A program made the translations under genes and the position numbers. A stretch of DNA of 64,000 bases from assembly GCA_028753945.1 (NCBI GenBank), contig JAPNXP010000002.1, positions 7,440,001 through 7,504,000 on the forward strand, given 5' to 3'. This document shows, one piece after another, positions 36,519 through 47,316 of this stretch (position 1 is the first letter of the stretch; each line of letters begins with the position of its first letter). The notes below the pieces were generated by a model. The model was given only the letters and a program-made list of their open reading frames with translations, was not told the origin of the DNA and did no database searches. The stretch comes from Hexactinellida sp. DTS-2022 (taxonomy: Eukaryota; Porifera; Hexactinellida).

Positions 36519-38988
36519 TTAAGTACACTTGTCACAAGTGAAAGATCCAGCTGAGACAATCTCGTATACTACATCAGCGCAGTAGCAGTGGATCCAGTCT
36601 GAGCAGACATCACAGCATACCAATTGCGACTCAATCTTCTTCCCGATTCGTCTGAGTGCTACTGGGTCCGGCTCTCTCTTATCGAAAATTGCACAAGGGT
36701 TGTCGACTCTTCTAAACATCTAGACTCATCACCAGAAGACGGACTAGAGACAGAAGGAGTACTACACTCTTTGAGTTTTCTCTTCACGCCTGTAGAAACT
36801 CCTCTCGCCTGTCTGCCCCGTCCTCGGGCCTGCCTTCCTCGGGCCTGCCTACCTCGGGCCTGCCTACCTCTCTTGCTTTGCGTGCTCTCAGCTCCATACT
36901 GTCCTCCTCTATAGCTATCCCCGCCTTCTGATTTCAGCAGTGCCTTTTCTCGGTGCTGCTTGACTAGCTTCATTCTTCTTCGTCGTCGTTGGAAATTAGA
37001 TTTAATTCTGGCAGTACGGGAATATTGCAACTTATGAATACGGTCGATCATTGATTGGTAGGCATGTCGCGATATAGACAGTCCAAGGTCGTACATAATC
37101 CCGAAGAGTGGCAGTTCTCCTTCATTGAAACTCAGAACAGAGATGGCAGTGCTAATCCTGATAGATTGAGGAGACACGTGCTTGTTCTTGGGGCAGAGGC
37201 ACCATATCATGTTGTGCAGGGATTCGTTTGCATTCTGAGTTAGACCTAGCGTCAGATGGCTGCAGAACTCAGTCGTGGCATATTTGTTGAAGGCCTCGCG
37301 TACCTTCTGGATTTCAATAGGTGTAAAGGTGGTCAAAGTAGCTGGTGCTGTGGAACTAGATGGTTTATTCCAACGACACCATGTGTTCTCTCCGGTAGGA
37401 CAGCCAGAATGAATTCCTGCCGCATGATCGAGGAGAATACGTAGATCTCGTGACAGCTTATCAGGTGTTGTCCCACGGTTCTGTAAGATAACAGTGGAAT
37501 AGTTCGCGGCGATATAGTCAGCTTTCCATTCGGTGAGTTTGTGTTGTACATAGGTTTTTGTCTTCGTATTAGGCTTGATTTTCTTTAGGTTCTTCTTCAG
37601 ACGCTTGGCAACATGTGTCAGACATTCTTCTTTTCGCACTTTCACAAGAGGGTAGGGATCAAGTGTTGTCACGTGCTGAAAGGCCTTAGAGTCTCCGTCA
37701 CCAACAAACACGGAATACACCAAGCGGTTCTTCTCCAAGCTGCAACCCCAGATCCTCTCGGCAGCTTCGGGCTCCATTGCTTGGGAAGAACCTGTGTAGT
37801 TTCTGTTGCAGTTCGGCTTATGACGCTCTAGCCATTTCTCGTACTCGGATGGTTTGTCTTTCTGTTTCTCTTCTGTCCATATAAAGCACTTCTCGCATAG
37901 TCGACTCAAGATCTCGTAGTCCAGTACTTTCTTGGTGGAGGTAGATATGGCAGCACCGAAACCTATATTGGAGTAGAAACCCCTGGTCTTCCTGGAGCTG
38001 TCGAAACTAATTGTTACATTGATAGCATTAGGCTCGGGAGATGGTTCTGAATCTACCTTCTGGTGTAGCTGATCAGCAGCTTCAGACATCGAAAGATTTT
38101 TGTAACACCTTCAAGACGGATGGCATATCGAGATGGTATTGATTGAACTGGTGGTGGCATATCAAATATTGTAGCAATTTTATGTAAATCACGCCATGAC
38201 ATACCGGTTGAATGTGTGGCCAGTACCGACCTCATTGTAACCTCATTCATGTCTCTGCTGGTAAACGGGACATTGACACAAGTATGGTGGCTGAGCATGT
38301 CCAGAGAACGTGAGGAAGGGAAAGTTGCGTGTTCTGAATGGCACGTCTGGCACTTGACTCTAAAGAATGTCTGCCAGCCGTGCTGCCATCTTTCTTCGTA
38401 CAAGACGAGAGGACCATTGCATTTGTTGCATTTAAAGGTAGAGAATACCTCAGCTAAAATGCCTACATCAAGGATCCTCATTCCAGTTGGTTTAGAAGCG
38501 GTCCTTAAAGAACTATCCTGAGATGTTTTAAATTCGACTGGTCGAGAATGGGTATATGGTGGAACGCGGAATTTAGAGGCATATCCTCGAATCGGATGGG
38601 CTTTGAAGAATTTGTGTTTCTTCGGTTTGCTTATCTTGGAAATTGGGTCTGCAATCTTGACTGATGGAAATTCTTTGGTATCAGGATTGCCAACAGTGTG
38701 TCTTTTGGCGTAGATTCGCTTGCGAGGGCGACCCCCACGTCTCCGGTTTCGAAAACTGTCGGTGGCCTGAGATTCTATGCCAAGTTAAAAAAAGGACTCC
38801 GAAATCCCCGGTGTTGATGGAGGTATAGATGTTTGGGATGATGTTGGCGCCGGTGCTTGTGAAGCGATGGTAGCAACGGGGGACTCGGTATCTGAAGGAA
38901 AGCTGTCCTGATCTGTTGAATTAGATTTGGGAATGAAATCATCAGGCTCATTGAAAATCTCTACATCGAAGCTGGATTCGCTCGACAT
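36519..38988 (-). pseudogene. Phantom-type Mutator (MULE) transposase, nearly intact
   Basis: A DDE transposase of the Mutator-like group found in animals. From 38,988 it encodes an acidic Ser/Thr-rich N-terminus that runs 67 codons to an in-frame TAA at 38,785-38,787, next to a T7 run. The same frame continues with an AT-hook-like RRRGGRPRKR, then a Cys-rich block (CNKCNGP, CQTCHSEH) to about 38,095. A one-base shift enters the main 476-codon frame (38,089-36,659). That frame holds the catalytic triad D30 (TISFDSS), D131 (VGDGDS) and E289 (QNANESLH), with a Cys/His cluster C65, C68, H90 and C94 between the two Asp residues. A basic RGRQARG-repeat tail follows. A second shift near 36,720 leads to a PHD-like finger (CCDVCSDWIHCYC, CDKC) ending at 36,519. 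Only three lesions separate it from an open frame. No intron is needed. Confidence 0.85.
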
Positions 38989-39044
38989 TATTAGTAAAGC
39001 TAATATTTAAGAAAATATAATAATAAATATAAAGAATGAATACG

Positions 39045-39250
39045 GTAATACTCTGAAAAAGCACCGTGAATTGAAATGCGCCGGGATGTTATGTATTATT
39101 TGTCAACCTATTCAGTGAGGATATCATTGGTTTGGAGATTTCTGAATACAGTAACTGGGTTCACTACCGTAATGCTCTGAATAAGAGCCGGGGTTTCTCA
39201 TCATGAAAAAAAGCGACCGGGCGCTTATTCAGGGAATTACGGCATATGAC
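39045..39250. repeat. Inverted GTAAT(G/T)C-CTGAATAAG hairpin
   Basis: Arms around ACCGTAATGCTCTGAATAAG (39,166-39,185) and its imperfect complement (about 39,222-39,242) make a ~77-bp foldback. A third related piece (ACGGTAATACTCTGAAAAAG) lies at 39,049-39,068. This resembles a short mariner-like MITE or the upstream terminal region of the MULE whose start codon is at 38,988. Confidence 0.5.
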
Positions 39251-39733
39251 TCAGAAACTATCCATAAATTTGGTAGACTGGAGACCTTCATACCGAGATA
39301 GGAAGTCAAAACGAGTTATTTCTTATCCTATCTTTGTTAGGACGAAAGAATAAATTTATATAAATCGAAGAATTGTACAAAAGACTGTGGATGTCATCTT
39401 ACTATCATAGAGTAATCAAAATCTTTTACGCCGTATGTATAATAATTCTGGATAGAAGTACATACCACTCTGTTCTATTCATTCCCACTTCTCTTATAGT
39501 CCACTAATATGTTTGCCCACTTCGGGTCATTTGCCCACTGATAGACTATTAGAGAAAATAATGTACGTATATACTATATACTACTGTATATTTATATCTA
39601 AAGTAGACCTGTTGCATGTGAAATTGAATTGCCGTGAGAAATTGAATATAACCATAGATGCCGTGAGAAATTGAATAAAACCTGTTAACATAATGTGAAT
39701 CTTTAGTCTCTATAGATTGCAAATAATACTATA

Positions 39734-39831
39734 CCGTAGAAGCTGTCTAATCCGACACTAGGGACAGGAAATTTGTGCCGGATTAAGGAGACTTCCGGTT
39801 TATAGGGGATCGAATTACGCAGGTTCTACTG
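39734..39831. mobile_element. Short pogo/Tigger-like MITE
   Basis: A TA-flanked 98-bp element. The left end is CCGTAGAAGCTGTCTAATCC and the right end (inward) is CAGTAGAACCTGCGTAATTC. Internally GTGCCGGATTAAGGAGACTT pairs with the TCTAATCCGACAC near the left end. It is related to the larger element at 3,310-3,730. Confidence 0.6.
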
Positions 39832-39950
39832 TACTCATATTGTTGACTCAATAATTTATATAATTTATGTAGTATTTTCTATATTTTAAATTAGTCATTT
39901 TACAGGTCTGTTGTTATTCTTTATTATTGTCATAATAAAATGAGCAGATT

Positions 39951-40092
39951 ACTTATATGGAGCTCAGTTACTGGTAACTGAACTCCATATAAGGAGTTGT
40001 TTGAATTTTAAAAGAAACATAACCTCAGAAATGAAATTTTGACATAAATAAAAACCACTTCAGTTACCAGTAACTCAGCTCTATATAAGTAT
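39951..40092. repeat. Nested inverted repeat, GGAGCTCAGTTACTGGTAACTG
   Basis: Arms of about 30 bp at 39,951-39,980 and 40,063-40,092 are inverse complements with two or three mismatches. The left arm itself begins an almost perfect palindrome, ACTTATATGGAGCTCAGTTA followed by its complement, to 39,993. Lying inside the 39,607-40,219 foldback, it gives a hairpin within a hairpin. Confidence 0.65.
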
Positions 40093-40232
40093 TTTGTAAA
40101 ATGAGTAATTAATGAACTATTGCTTGATTGCTATGAATTGAATTTGGAGATTCAATTTCTCACGGCATCCATGGTTATATTCAATTTCTCACGGCAATTC
40201 AATTTCTCATGCAACAGGTGTCTATAAAATGA

Positions 40233-40431
40233 CACCCCGATAACCTGAACCAAACTTGTCCAAACCTTCTTAATTCAAACAAAACATATACCGTAGTATA
40301 CTACCTAAAATACTTATCTGATACTTATTTTTGTATAATTCCTATCTAAAATACAAATATTTTTTATTTTTTCCCCAGTTTTATACGAAAAATTATGTGG
40401 GGTCTCCTGTTCGGACTAGCGAGGGTGTACT
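40233..40431. mobile_element. Possible degenerate pogo-like MITE
   Basis: The right end read inward is CAGTACACCCTCGCTAGTCC, with TA following, which is pogo-like. The left counterpart, ACACCCCGATAACCTGAACC, is only loosely matching and lacks a clear TA boundary. Confidence 0.35.
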
Positions 40432-41108
40432 GTATAATGTATGTAAAGTATTACCAATTTTAAATTTAGAAATAAGTTTCTTCAAAATATTGTCTTGCAA
40501 ACATGCGTAAATTACACGTACCATCAGATAATTTATTCTATGGGAAGTAGTATATAGTGGAACATTTATTCTCAAACATTTATTCTAGAATAAATATTTG
40601 AGATGATGTTGGCAATGGTAGAAGACGGCCTTGTCCCATATCGGGAATTGGGGATTAGAAAAATACTGATCGAATATGTTGAAAGTGGCCTGCGAATTAA
40701 TCAAATTCATTGAAATTTGAACATTGAAGTTCGACTCGTTTGACATGTTTTGTTTCTTATGTAGCCGCCCTTCCCACCCCCAAATCCCTAGAAAAGTTTC
40801 CCAATTGAAGGCTCAAGGACACCCTCATAATCCGAACAGTGGACATGCGACCTATCTTATCTTTAAATTTGCATCCATTCATTCAAATTGGCAAAAAATG
40901 TTGGCAATATCTACAATATCCATCACCTATGTATGAAAGCCTAATAACACATTCACGTTTCTCGGTCGAAAGACATTAGTGGCTTCGGGCCTCATTCAGT
41001 GAAGTTGATGTCACAGTTGGCCCTATGGAAGCCAGGCCACCTTTGATATCTAGGGCAGTGTTTTATCCAGGAGCGCCATACGCATAGAGGCGTATAAATA
41101 GAGATATG

Positions 41109-41241
41109 GGTACAACTATAGTATTGTACCGGATACACACTTTATAAAGACTATTCTTTCTTAATGAACCATAATACACACTGAAAAAGACGAGTCTTTC
41201 AATATGCACATAATATTCCGGTACAATACTATAGTTGTACC
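41109..41241. mobile_element. 133-bp MITE with perfect 24-bp inverted repeats
   Basis: The 24-bp ends (41,109-41,132 and 41,218-41,241) are exact inverse complements, starting GGTACAACTATAGTATTGTA. A perfect 8-bp duplication, GAGATATG, flanks them (41,101-41,108 and 41,242-41,249). The duplication length points to a hAT or P type transposase; the GGTAC start is unusual for hAT (normally CAG). Perfect ends suggest recent movement. Confidence 0.85.
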
Positions 41242-41339
41242 GAGATATGTTTGCGTTTAGGAACGCGAAAACTGCCGAAAGTCAGCATAGAGTAATACAA
41301 AACTAACCTTGTAGCCGTCAAATTTCATTATGTAGTGAC

Positions 41340-41783
41340 CATAGGCGCCAAGTTTGGGGTTTTGGGGCGGTCCCCTCCCAAATTGCTGATTGGGAGGGGG
41401 AGGAGGCAGGGGTGGCGCCAGGATTTCCCAGACAAGGGGGGCTAAATAGAGGGAACGCGATCAGCTGCCCAGTATAAACTTTCCCCGGCGGGGGGCTATT
41501 GCCCCCCGCCCCCTGCCTCCCCCCTAGCGCCACCCCTGGGGGGAGGCTGGGATCACTGGGAGCGATCCCCCGGACCTGTCGGTGGATTTAATTTTTATAT
41601 GAAAGTGGTCCTTTTGAACGACCAAGGGATGATAGAGGGTGAGAATTACGTTAGTTTACTCAATATATCCGGATTTTGTTTCTGAAAAAACAAATCTTGA
41701 AATATTAGTAAACCTCCCAGTAAGCCCCCCCCCAAGTGGGCCCCCCCATCTTTGATTATATTTTCCAAAACTTGACGCCCACG
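41340..41783. mobile_element. hAT MITE (outer) with nested MITE
   Basis: The left end is CATAGGCGCCAAGTTTGGGG and the right end, inward, CGTGGGCGTCAAGTTTTGG. Perfect 8-bp duplications GTAGTGAC lie at 41,332-41,339 and 41,784-41,791. The G/C-run interior is interrupted by another MITE at 41,407-41,538. Confidence 0.85.
41407..41538. mobile_element. hAT MITE (inner)
   Basis: A 132-bp element with ends CAGGGGTGGCGCCAGG and CAGGGGTGGCGCTAGG (inward). Flanking 8-mers are GGAGGAGG and GGGGGAGG, one mismatch. It sits entirely within the 41,340-41,783 MITE, so it inserted later. Confidence 0.75.
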
Positions 41784-41863
41784 GTAGTGACCTAGGAGTG
41801 TTCAATTCTAGTCCTGTATAATACCCTGATCCAGGGGGTTCTTCATGTTGCTTGGCAGGCTAC

Positions 41864-42194
41864 TTATTCCCATAAATATGACTGAGTAGTTACCTCATAA
41901 TAGACTATCAGACCGACTGCGTGTTTGATGCAGTTGGCGACAGGTGAGGGGTTGAGTCGAGGCTGATTTGACTTTATCCTCGATCTCGTAGAGGAAAGGG
42001 TTTGCTTTATAAATAGTAGTGCAAGACGGAGCAGGTAACGAACTGAGCTTTTTTTTAAAATCAGAAATATACTGGGAGAAGTAAGCTTTGGATTAATGTC
42101 GAAAGAGCTGTCTATAAATTGGGGAGTCAGAGGAACTTGAAGAATGGTAGGAGTATTCATCTCCAAGCCTCCAAAATACGCTCTGGCATCGATA
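41864..42194 (-). CDS. Possible exon, product unknown
   Basis: An open frame of about 109 codons follows a good acceptor on the minus strand (TTGGATTTTTTTAG just before 42,194). It begins IDARAYFGGLEMNTPTILQV and continues to a stop at 41,864. Composition is protein-like in the first half and less so after about residue 55, where an intron donor could lie. I recognise no domain, so it could be a chance frame. Confidence 0.25.
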
Positions 42195-42224
42195 CTAAAA
42201 AAATCCAAGGCAGTGATTTAAAAA

Positions 42225-42257
42225 CTGGGCCACTATACTATAGTATAGTCGGCCCAG
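42225..42257. repeat. 33-bp near-perfect palindrome
   Basis: CTGGGCC and its complement GGCCCAG bracket ACTATACTATAGTATAGT, which is self-complementary; one base breaks the symmetry. The CTATAGTAT core also occurs in the MITE ends at 41,109-41,241, so it may be two MITE tips joined after internal deletion. Confidence 0.7.
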
Positions 42258-43909
42258 TAAAAATAAAATATTGTGAATGTAGTGAAATTGTACCCAGGGG
42301 GATCTTGTAAAACGTCCAAAATCATTAGTAAACAGAAGCTAAATTAAACTTTGTAGACCAAGAGACCACCCACAAAGAGCAATTTATGAATAAAAGCATA
42401 AATTTAGAAATAGAATGTGTGCTTATTAGATCATTCATATAATCTAGGAATTATTTGCTAACAATATATTTTAAGATATATTATTGGATTCGGATTTAGC
42501 TATTTTTGTGTCAGTCTATTGAAAGTTCTAAATTAAAATTGAATCAGAACATGATTCTATAGCGTTTAGAGCTAGAAAAGAAATACTAATATAGTAATAA
42601 ATAATTAAATGTATAAATTCAGTCAGACATCCATGTAGCTAGGTATAAAATATGTAACTAGAGTGGGTTATTCAAAATGTGGGATTAGTTTCTCCTTTGG
42701 GATAACATTGAATGTTATGTTCTTTTAAACAGACCATAAATTGCAAATACAAGTGAAAATGTTTGAAGGACCATGGATTAATATGTTGGTAAGATAAATT
42801 GATCAATTTTGTTCTTAATTTTCAAAAATAATAAGTCTGAATACAAGCGTCAGTTTTCCTGCAAAATGCAAATTAGATAGAGTATAGTTTCCAATACAAA
42901 AAGTATTGATATAGTTGCATGCTATTAGAAACAATTACTTAAGAAGCTCATTATAATAAGAAATTTGTTATTTTCAATTTCTATGAAAGAAATATCGAAA
43001 AATGCACTTTTTAAATACAGATTTTAGAGAAAAGATTATATAAACTAATTTATGATGCTGAGAGTTTATACTGCAAGTAAATTACTAATAACAAACACTG
43101 ATTTGCCAAGCCAATACTACCAATCAAGACTGTGGGTGAAAGTTTAAGAAGGAAAACTTGAAAGTTTATCGAGAAATTGTACTAAAACGACCATCCATTA
43201 TGAAACTACAAAGTCTTGTAACTCAACTTCGAATAAACGAAATCGTTCAATATTTGAAACTCAATCTATTTTGGCTTATAAAATGAGATCCTAAAAAATA
43301 CTGCAAATTCTGCAAAGAAAGAAAGATTATTCATTGCAAACAGACACGAATTCAATAAGTCAATCCTTAACAATAATGGGGGGGGGGGGGTAAATGTCTA
43401 GAAATTTCGAAAGGGGGGTAACATGATTGTTTCGGTTAAGAACCCCTGTATTAGGGTGATGGAAGCCTTCTTGAAAGTGATTTGATCAGCATTCCTAAAA
43501 TAGATCAAAAGAAGTTATAAAATGGTGTATATTCTATTTATATGATACAATGAATTTATGTTTGTAGCAAACTAGTTCAATACAAGCACTAACAAAGAAA
43601 CAACCAATACTACCTATTACTAATTCAGTCGAAGCATCCTTAAGCCGAAGAAGTACCAATGCGAGTTCCACTGTATGTAATTGTTAATACTTTACAATCC
43701 TTTTTCTTTAAGCAATCCAGTACAAAATTTATTTCCAGGTTTCTTATACATATTTGTCTCAATCTGACAGTCAAAGAAATTAAATATATTTTTGTGTTCT
43801 AATTACTTCATTAAAATTGAGATAAATTTGAATTTGCTTAATAACGGTGTCCATGGAAGGAGAATAATGGGAAATTTCCATAAAAAATACACTGAATTCA
43901 ATTAATTAT
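42258..43909. other. Intergenic, nothing recognised
   Basis: AT-rich sequence without a supported gene. A run of 13 G at 43,378-43,390 followed by AAAGGGGGGTAAC resembles the interior of the G-rich hAT MITEs, but ends could not be defined. Confidence 0.4.
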
Positions 43910-44087
43910 TTATTGCCCAAGCACGGCAGAAGGACGATAAATAACGTTTGTACATGGTTTTGAATCTCTTACAAGCGTATATTCAGAGTTGTGAGCCATT
44001 TTGTACAGCCGATCACTGGTTTCACCACTTTTAACGATTATCGGTACTGTATTCCTCAACAATGGTAGGATTTGTGGTATCATTACT
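43910..44087 (-). CDS. Possible terminal exon of a host gene, product unknown
   Basis: The open frame ends VIYRPSAVLGQ-stop at 43,910. The stop overlaps an AATAAA signal (CAATAAATAATT). A T-rich tract with TTGGATAG upstream gives a possible acceptor at 44,088. The peptide (VMIPQILPLLRNTVPIIVKS, then SGETSDRLYKMAHNSEYTLV) has ordinary protein composition but no domain I recognise. The upstream exon is not identified. Confidence 0.35.
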
Positions 44088-44327
44088 CTATCCAAGTAAT
44101 CAATGACGAAATAATCGACAATTGATCAAAAAAAATATTTAAAAGTGAATATTTAAACTTTTATGGCCTATAATCACATTCTAGGGTACTTTTTCTTATC
44201 AATTTTCTTTCTCAGACACCCGAGGTCCTAGAAACAAAATAAACATCTCAAAATACTCGCAATACCCGACATCCTATCCGTCAATAATACATTTCGTGAC
44301 CATAACACGCACCGTTTTCAAAATGTT

Positions 44328-44514
44328 CCATATATGGGCATGTAATGTGCCCATTTTTGATGACAGCAAATTTCTTCTCTCCTAAAGTATAAACTCTAGT
44401 GCTTTGCTCTAACCATCAAATCCCATCAATATCCCATCACCAATTCATTGGAAGAACAAATGAGAACATTATCCAAATGGTTACAATCCTATACATTCAC
44501 ATGCCCATATATGG
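44328..44514. repeat. Inverted repeat, CCATATATGGGCATGT arms
   Basis: Exact 16-bp inverted arms at 44,328-44,343 and 44,499-44,514, with weaker similarity outward (GTGACCATAA motifs at 44,297 and 44,533). It may be a MITE of about 260 bp lying directly beside the P element. No duplication was found. Confidence 0.5.
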
Positions 44515-44551
44515 TGGTGTCCTTTCAGCGATGTGACCATAAACCTTGAAA

Positions 44552-47316
44552 CAGAGCCTACTTTACATAAGGCCTAACAGTAAACTACTAGTTTGGTACC
44601 ATGGATGCGGTCGAAGATGGGAAATTTTAGGTAACCACAATATTCAGTAATGATTTAATTATTTACAATAAACCATAATATTTGAATATGAGTTGCATTA
44701 TATGATATCGAACATGAAATTTTCTTTATTTGTTTCTTATACTAATTTTTCTAATTACTTTTTAACATACCCACTCCCATACTAATTATTTAAGATTGCT
44801 TTTGTTATAGTATAATAGCTACTACATCAAACAGAATGCTGAATACATTCTCTGTCCCGGTTGTAAGAGTAACTATAATCCAGAAGATCGTATTCCTGTA
44901 TTCAGAATGCCTCAAGAGCCGGATGAACTAGAGAGTCTTGGATTCGAGCTCTGCATAGGGAAGATGTAGATAATCTGAAAACTGTTTGGTATGCGTGAAA
45001 CATTTTAGAGAAGAATATATTGAGTACACCCACAAAGTTCCTAACGGAGATGGGACATACCACGTGCTTCCACACAAAAATCCCAAGTTAAAAGATTGGA
45101 CAGTACTAGTTTACTTAACAGGTTGTCCATCATACTATTCACAGTCTAATACAAAACGCAGACGTCTCTCCGATTCGAAAGAAGATGAACTACTCCAGCA
45201 GCTGTAGCACTTAGCTTGACATCACAGACAGAAGGGAAGGAGAAGTATTTAATACACGGTATTCAGGATTTGAAAGTGAAGTTTACTTTTATTTCTTTAC
45301 CTAATTGGTCATTATGGTTTCCGAATGAGTAGAGTATAATTTTTCTGCGTCCTCACTTGCTGAATTCAAATATTTTGGTCGATGTTTACTTGATAGTTGA
45401 GTCCGATTTGTCTGTAAAAGCATTTATAACGGAGATGTTATCTCTCTCCCTACATGCTCTATAAGTGACACTCGACTGCTTGAGTCAATTTTAAGTGAAA
45501 ATTATGAATTTTACACAAGCCTAGCTCATCTAATACCTCTAATACCGAATGTACATACGCTAACCTTATTTCTATGGCAATGAAACATTTACAACAAGCA
45601 ATTGAAAGATTTCCTACTTCTGATGAATTTTTCGATTGTTCAGAACTTTCTGGACTTCAATTCATTCTTTGTCAGCTAGAAAATTGCCTCATTCCTAAAA
45701 CAGGCGCAGATGTAATTTTATCACTCAAATTTTGGCACTTAAACCACATCTGATTTCGTCAGCTTGCTGCAAGTATCTCTAGAGTTTACCCTGTTTATCT
45801 CTTCCACACTTCCATACCTTAGAAAAGCTATATCACTCTTTTGGACTTGAAATGAATTCTGCTCTTTTCATAAACAAGCGACTAAATATTTTCTCAAATG
45901 CATGTCATTATCCAAATGGATGAAATACACATCAAATCGGACATATCTTACAAAGTAGGAAAACTAGTTGGTTCAAATCTAAATCCTGATGATCCAACCA
46001 AAGCTGTATTTGCTATCATGGTATAGTCTTCATAAAAAATGGTCCTGTATTGTCCTTAATTATCTATTTCTGCTGAAAAGATATTTTCTGTTATACAATC
46101 TTGTATTGAAGATATTGAACATTGTGGACTACTGGTTCAGGTAATTTCAACTGATAACTATCCTCTAAAGGTGAACTCTTCAAATTGTTTTCCCCTGTTG
46201 ATAAGTTAGAGACTCGTTTACCTCATCCTTATGATTTCAATAGGCCACATTTTCTTACTTTTTATTTTGTCCACATTCTCAAAACGATTCGAAATCAAAT
46301 ATCAGACAGCAAAACTTTCGCTCATCCTGATTAGACAATTTTCACACAGATTACTGTTCCTTTCCATTGAGATTATGGTCAGCTTCTTTTTGGGATGTCA
46401 GAGTCCTTTACAATTCAGAGAAACCAAACTTGCCCAACGCCTAACTTTGAAATCTTGTTACCCTTCTATTCTAGAGCGCCAAAATGTCAAACTTGTCTTA
46501 AAAGTTATTCATGAATCAACAGTAGCTGCTTTAGCTGTTCAAAATTACCTACGTTGTCAAGAATTACAAACTGATATGTCGGATTTTATCCAAAAAATTT
46601 ATCTCGTTCTGGAAAATGTTTAATGTAAACATTCCATATACCCATTCCATATAACAATGTCCGTTTAAAAGATGCATTCTCTAGCCCATTCGTGGGTAAT
46701 GACGAGCGATTTTCTTCTTTGAGGCGAGTGTCTATTGGTTAAAAGCCTGGAGATCACTCCCTGGAAAGTAAGGAAAATTAAGTCTCCAAACTTTTACAAG
46801 CTTTAGACATGCTTGCGTTGCGTCACCCCCAAATAACTAGCCATCTGTTAGAAAATTGTGGATTTTCTTATCTCTTAACATCTTTCTTACAGACAGACCC
46901 ACTAGAGCACCATTTCGGTCTGTATCGTTTATTCTAATGTTACTTGTATAATGTGTATTATATTGTATCTTGTTTAAGAAAATGTATACTAAAATACATT
47001 AATGTATGTTTTCTAATTAATTAACTATTATATAGATGTGTACTTTTGTACTATATTACATAGATGTATACTAAGTTTATTAATTATTGTCCAGTCCAAT
47101 CATTAGTGATATTAGCTAATTCATACAAGGAAGGGGTATACGACAGTATTGTTATTTACAATGGACACAAAATACTTAAATTAAATATTAGCCACTTAGT
47201 TTATCAATAATTCATCTTGCAATCGGCTCAATTTAGAATTTACAAATCCATCTTCGACCGCATCCATGGTCCAAAATTATCAAGTTACTGTGGGGCATTA
47301 TGTATTGTAGGCTATG
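44552..47316 (+). mobile_element. P element (decayed), 2.77 kb, with 69-bp inverted ends
   Basis: The terminal inverted repeats cover 44,552-44,620 and 47,248-47,316. They align without a gap over 69 bp at about 80% identity, and the innermost 20 bp or so are identical. They start CA(G/T)AGCCTAC. Flanking heptamers CTTGAAA (44,545-44,551) and CTTGAAG (47,317-47,323) fit a 7-bp duplication, as reported for ProtoP-type elements (8 bp in the classic P element). The interior is a broken P transposase. A related left end seems to start at 55,938. Confidence 0.85.
44830..46960 (+). pseudogene. P-element transposase remnant with THAP domain
   Basis: P-family transposases bind DNA through an N-terminal THAP C2CH zinc finger and cut with an RNase-H-like domain that has a GTP-binding insertion. 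Seen here: CPGCKSNYNPEDRIPVFRMP (44,856-44,915) and, after a frameshift, VCVKHFREEYIEY with VLPHKNPKLKDW and GCPSYY. Together they complete the C-x2-C ... C-x2-H finger. After many stops, PHPYDFNRPHF and VHILKTIRNQ (near 46,210-46,290) mark the GTP-binding insertion. LKVIHESTVAAL lies near 46,500-46,540. TDPLEHHFGLYR, a hallmark near the C-terminus, is at about 46,895-46,930. Numerous stops and shifts make it inactive. Confidence 0.85.

Larger units (their letters stand above)
39607..40219. mobile_element. Foldback element with ~70-bp terminal inverted repeats
   Basis: The left arm (39,607-39,678) and right arm (40,149-40,219) are nearly perfect inverse complements, beginning ACCTGTTGCATG. 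Each arm contains two copies of GCCGTGAGAAATTGAAT, so the arms are themselves direct repeats. A pogo-like MITE (39,734-39,831) and a second inverted-repeat pair (39,951-40,092) sit inside. No target-site duplication was found, so the superfamily is open. Confidence 0.75.

Noticed and set aside
36624-37831. Plus-strand frames opposite the MULE
   Set aside because: Shadows of the minus-strand transposase frame; the catalytic motifs are on the minus strand.
41864-42208. Firm host gene call for this frame
   Set aside because: The acceptor is good, but half of the frame is low-quality; kept only as a weak exon candidate.
46231-46623. 130-codon frame as an independent gene
   Set aside because: It is a mixed-frame piece of the dead P transposase; only its second half keeps family residues (HESTVAAL).
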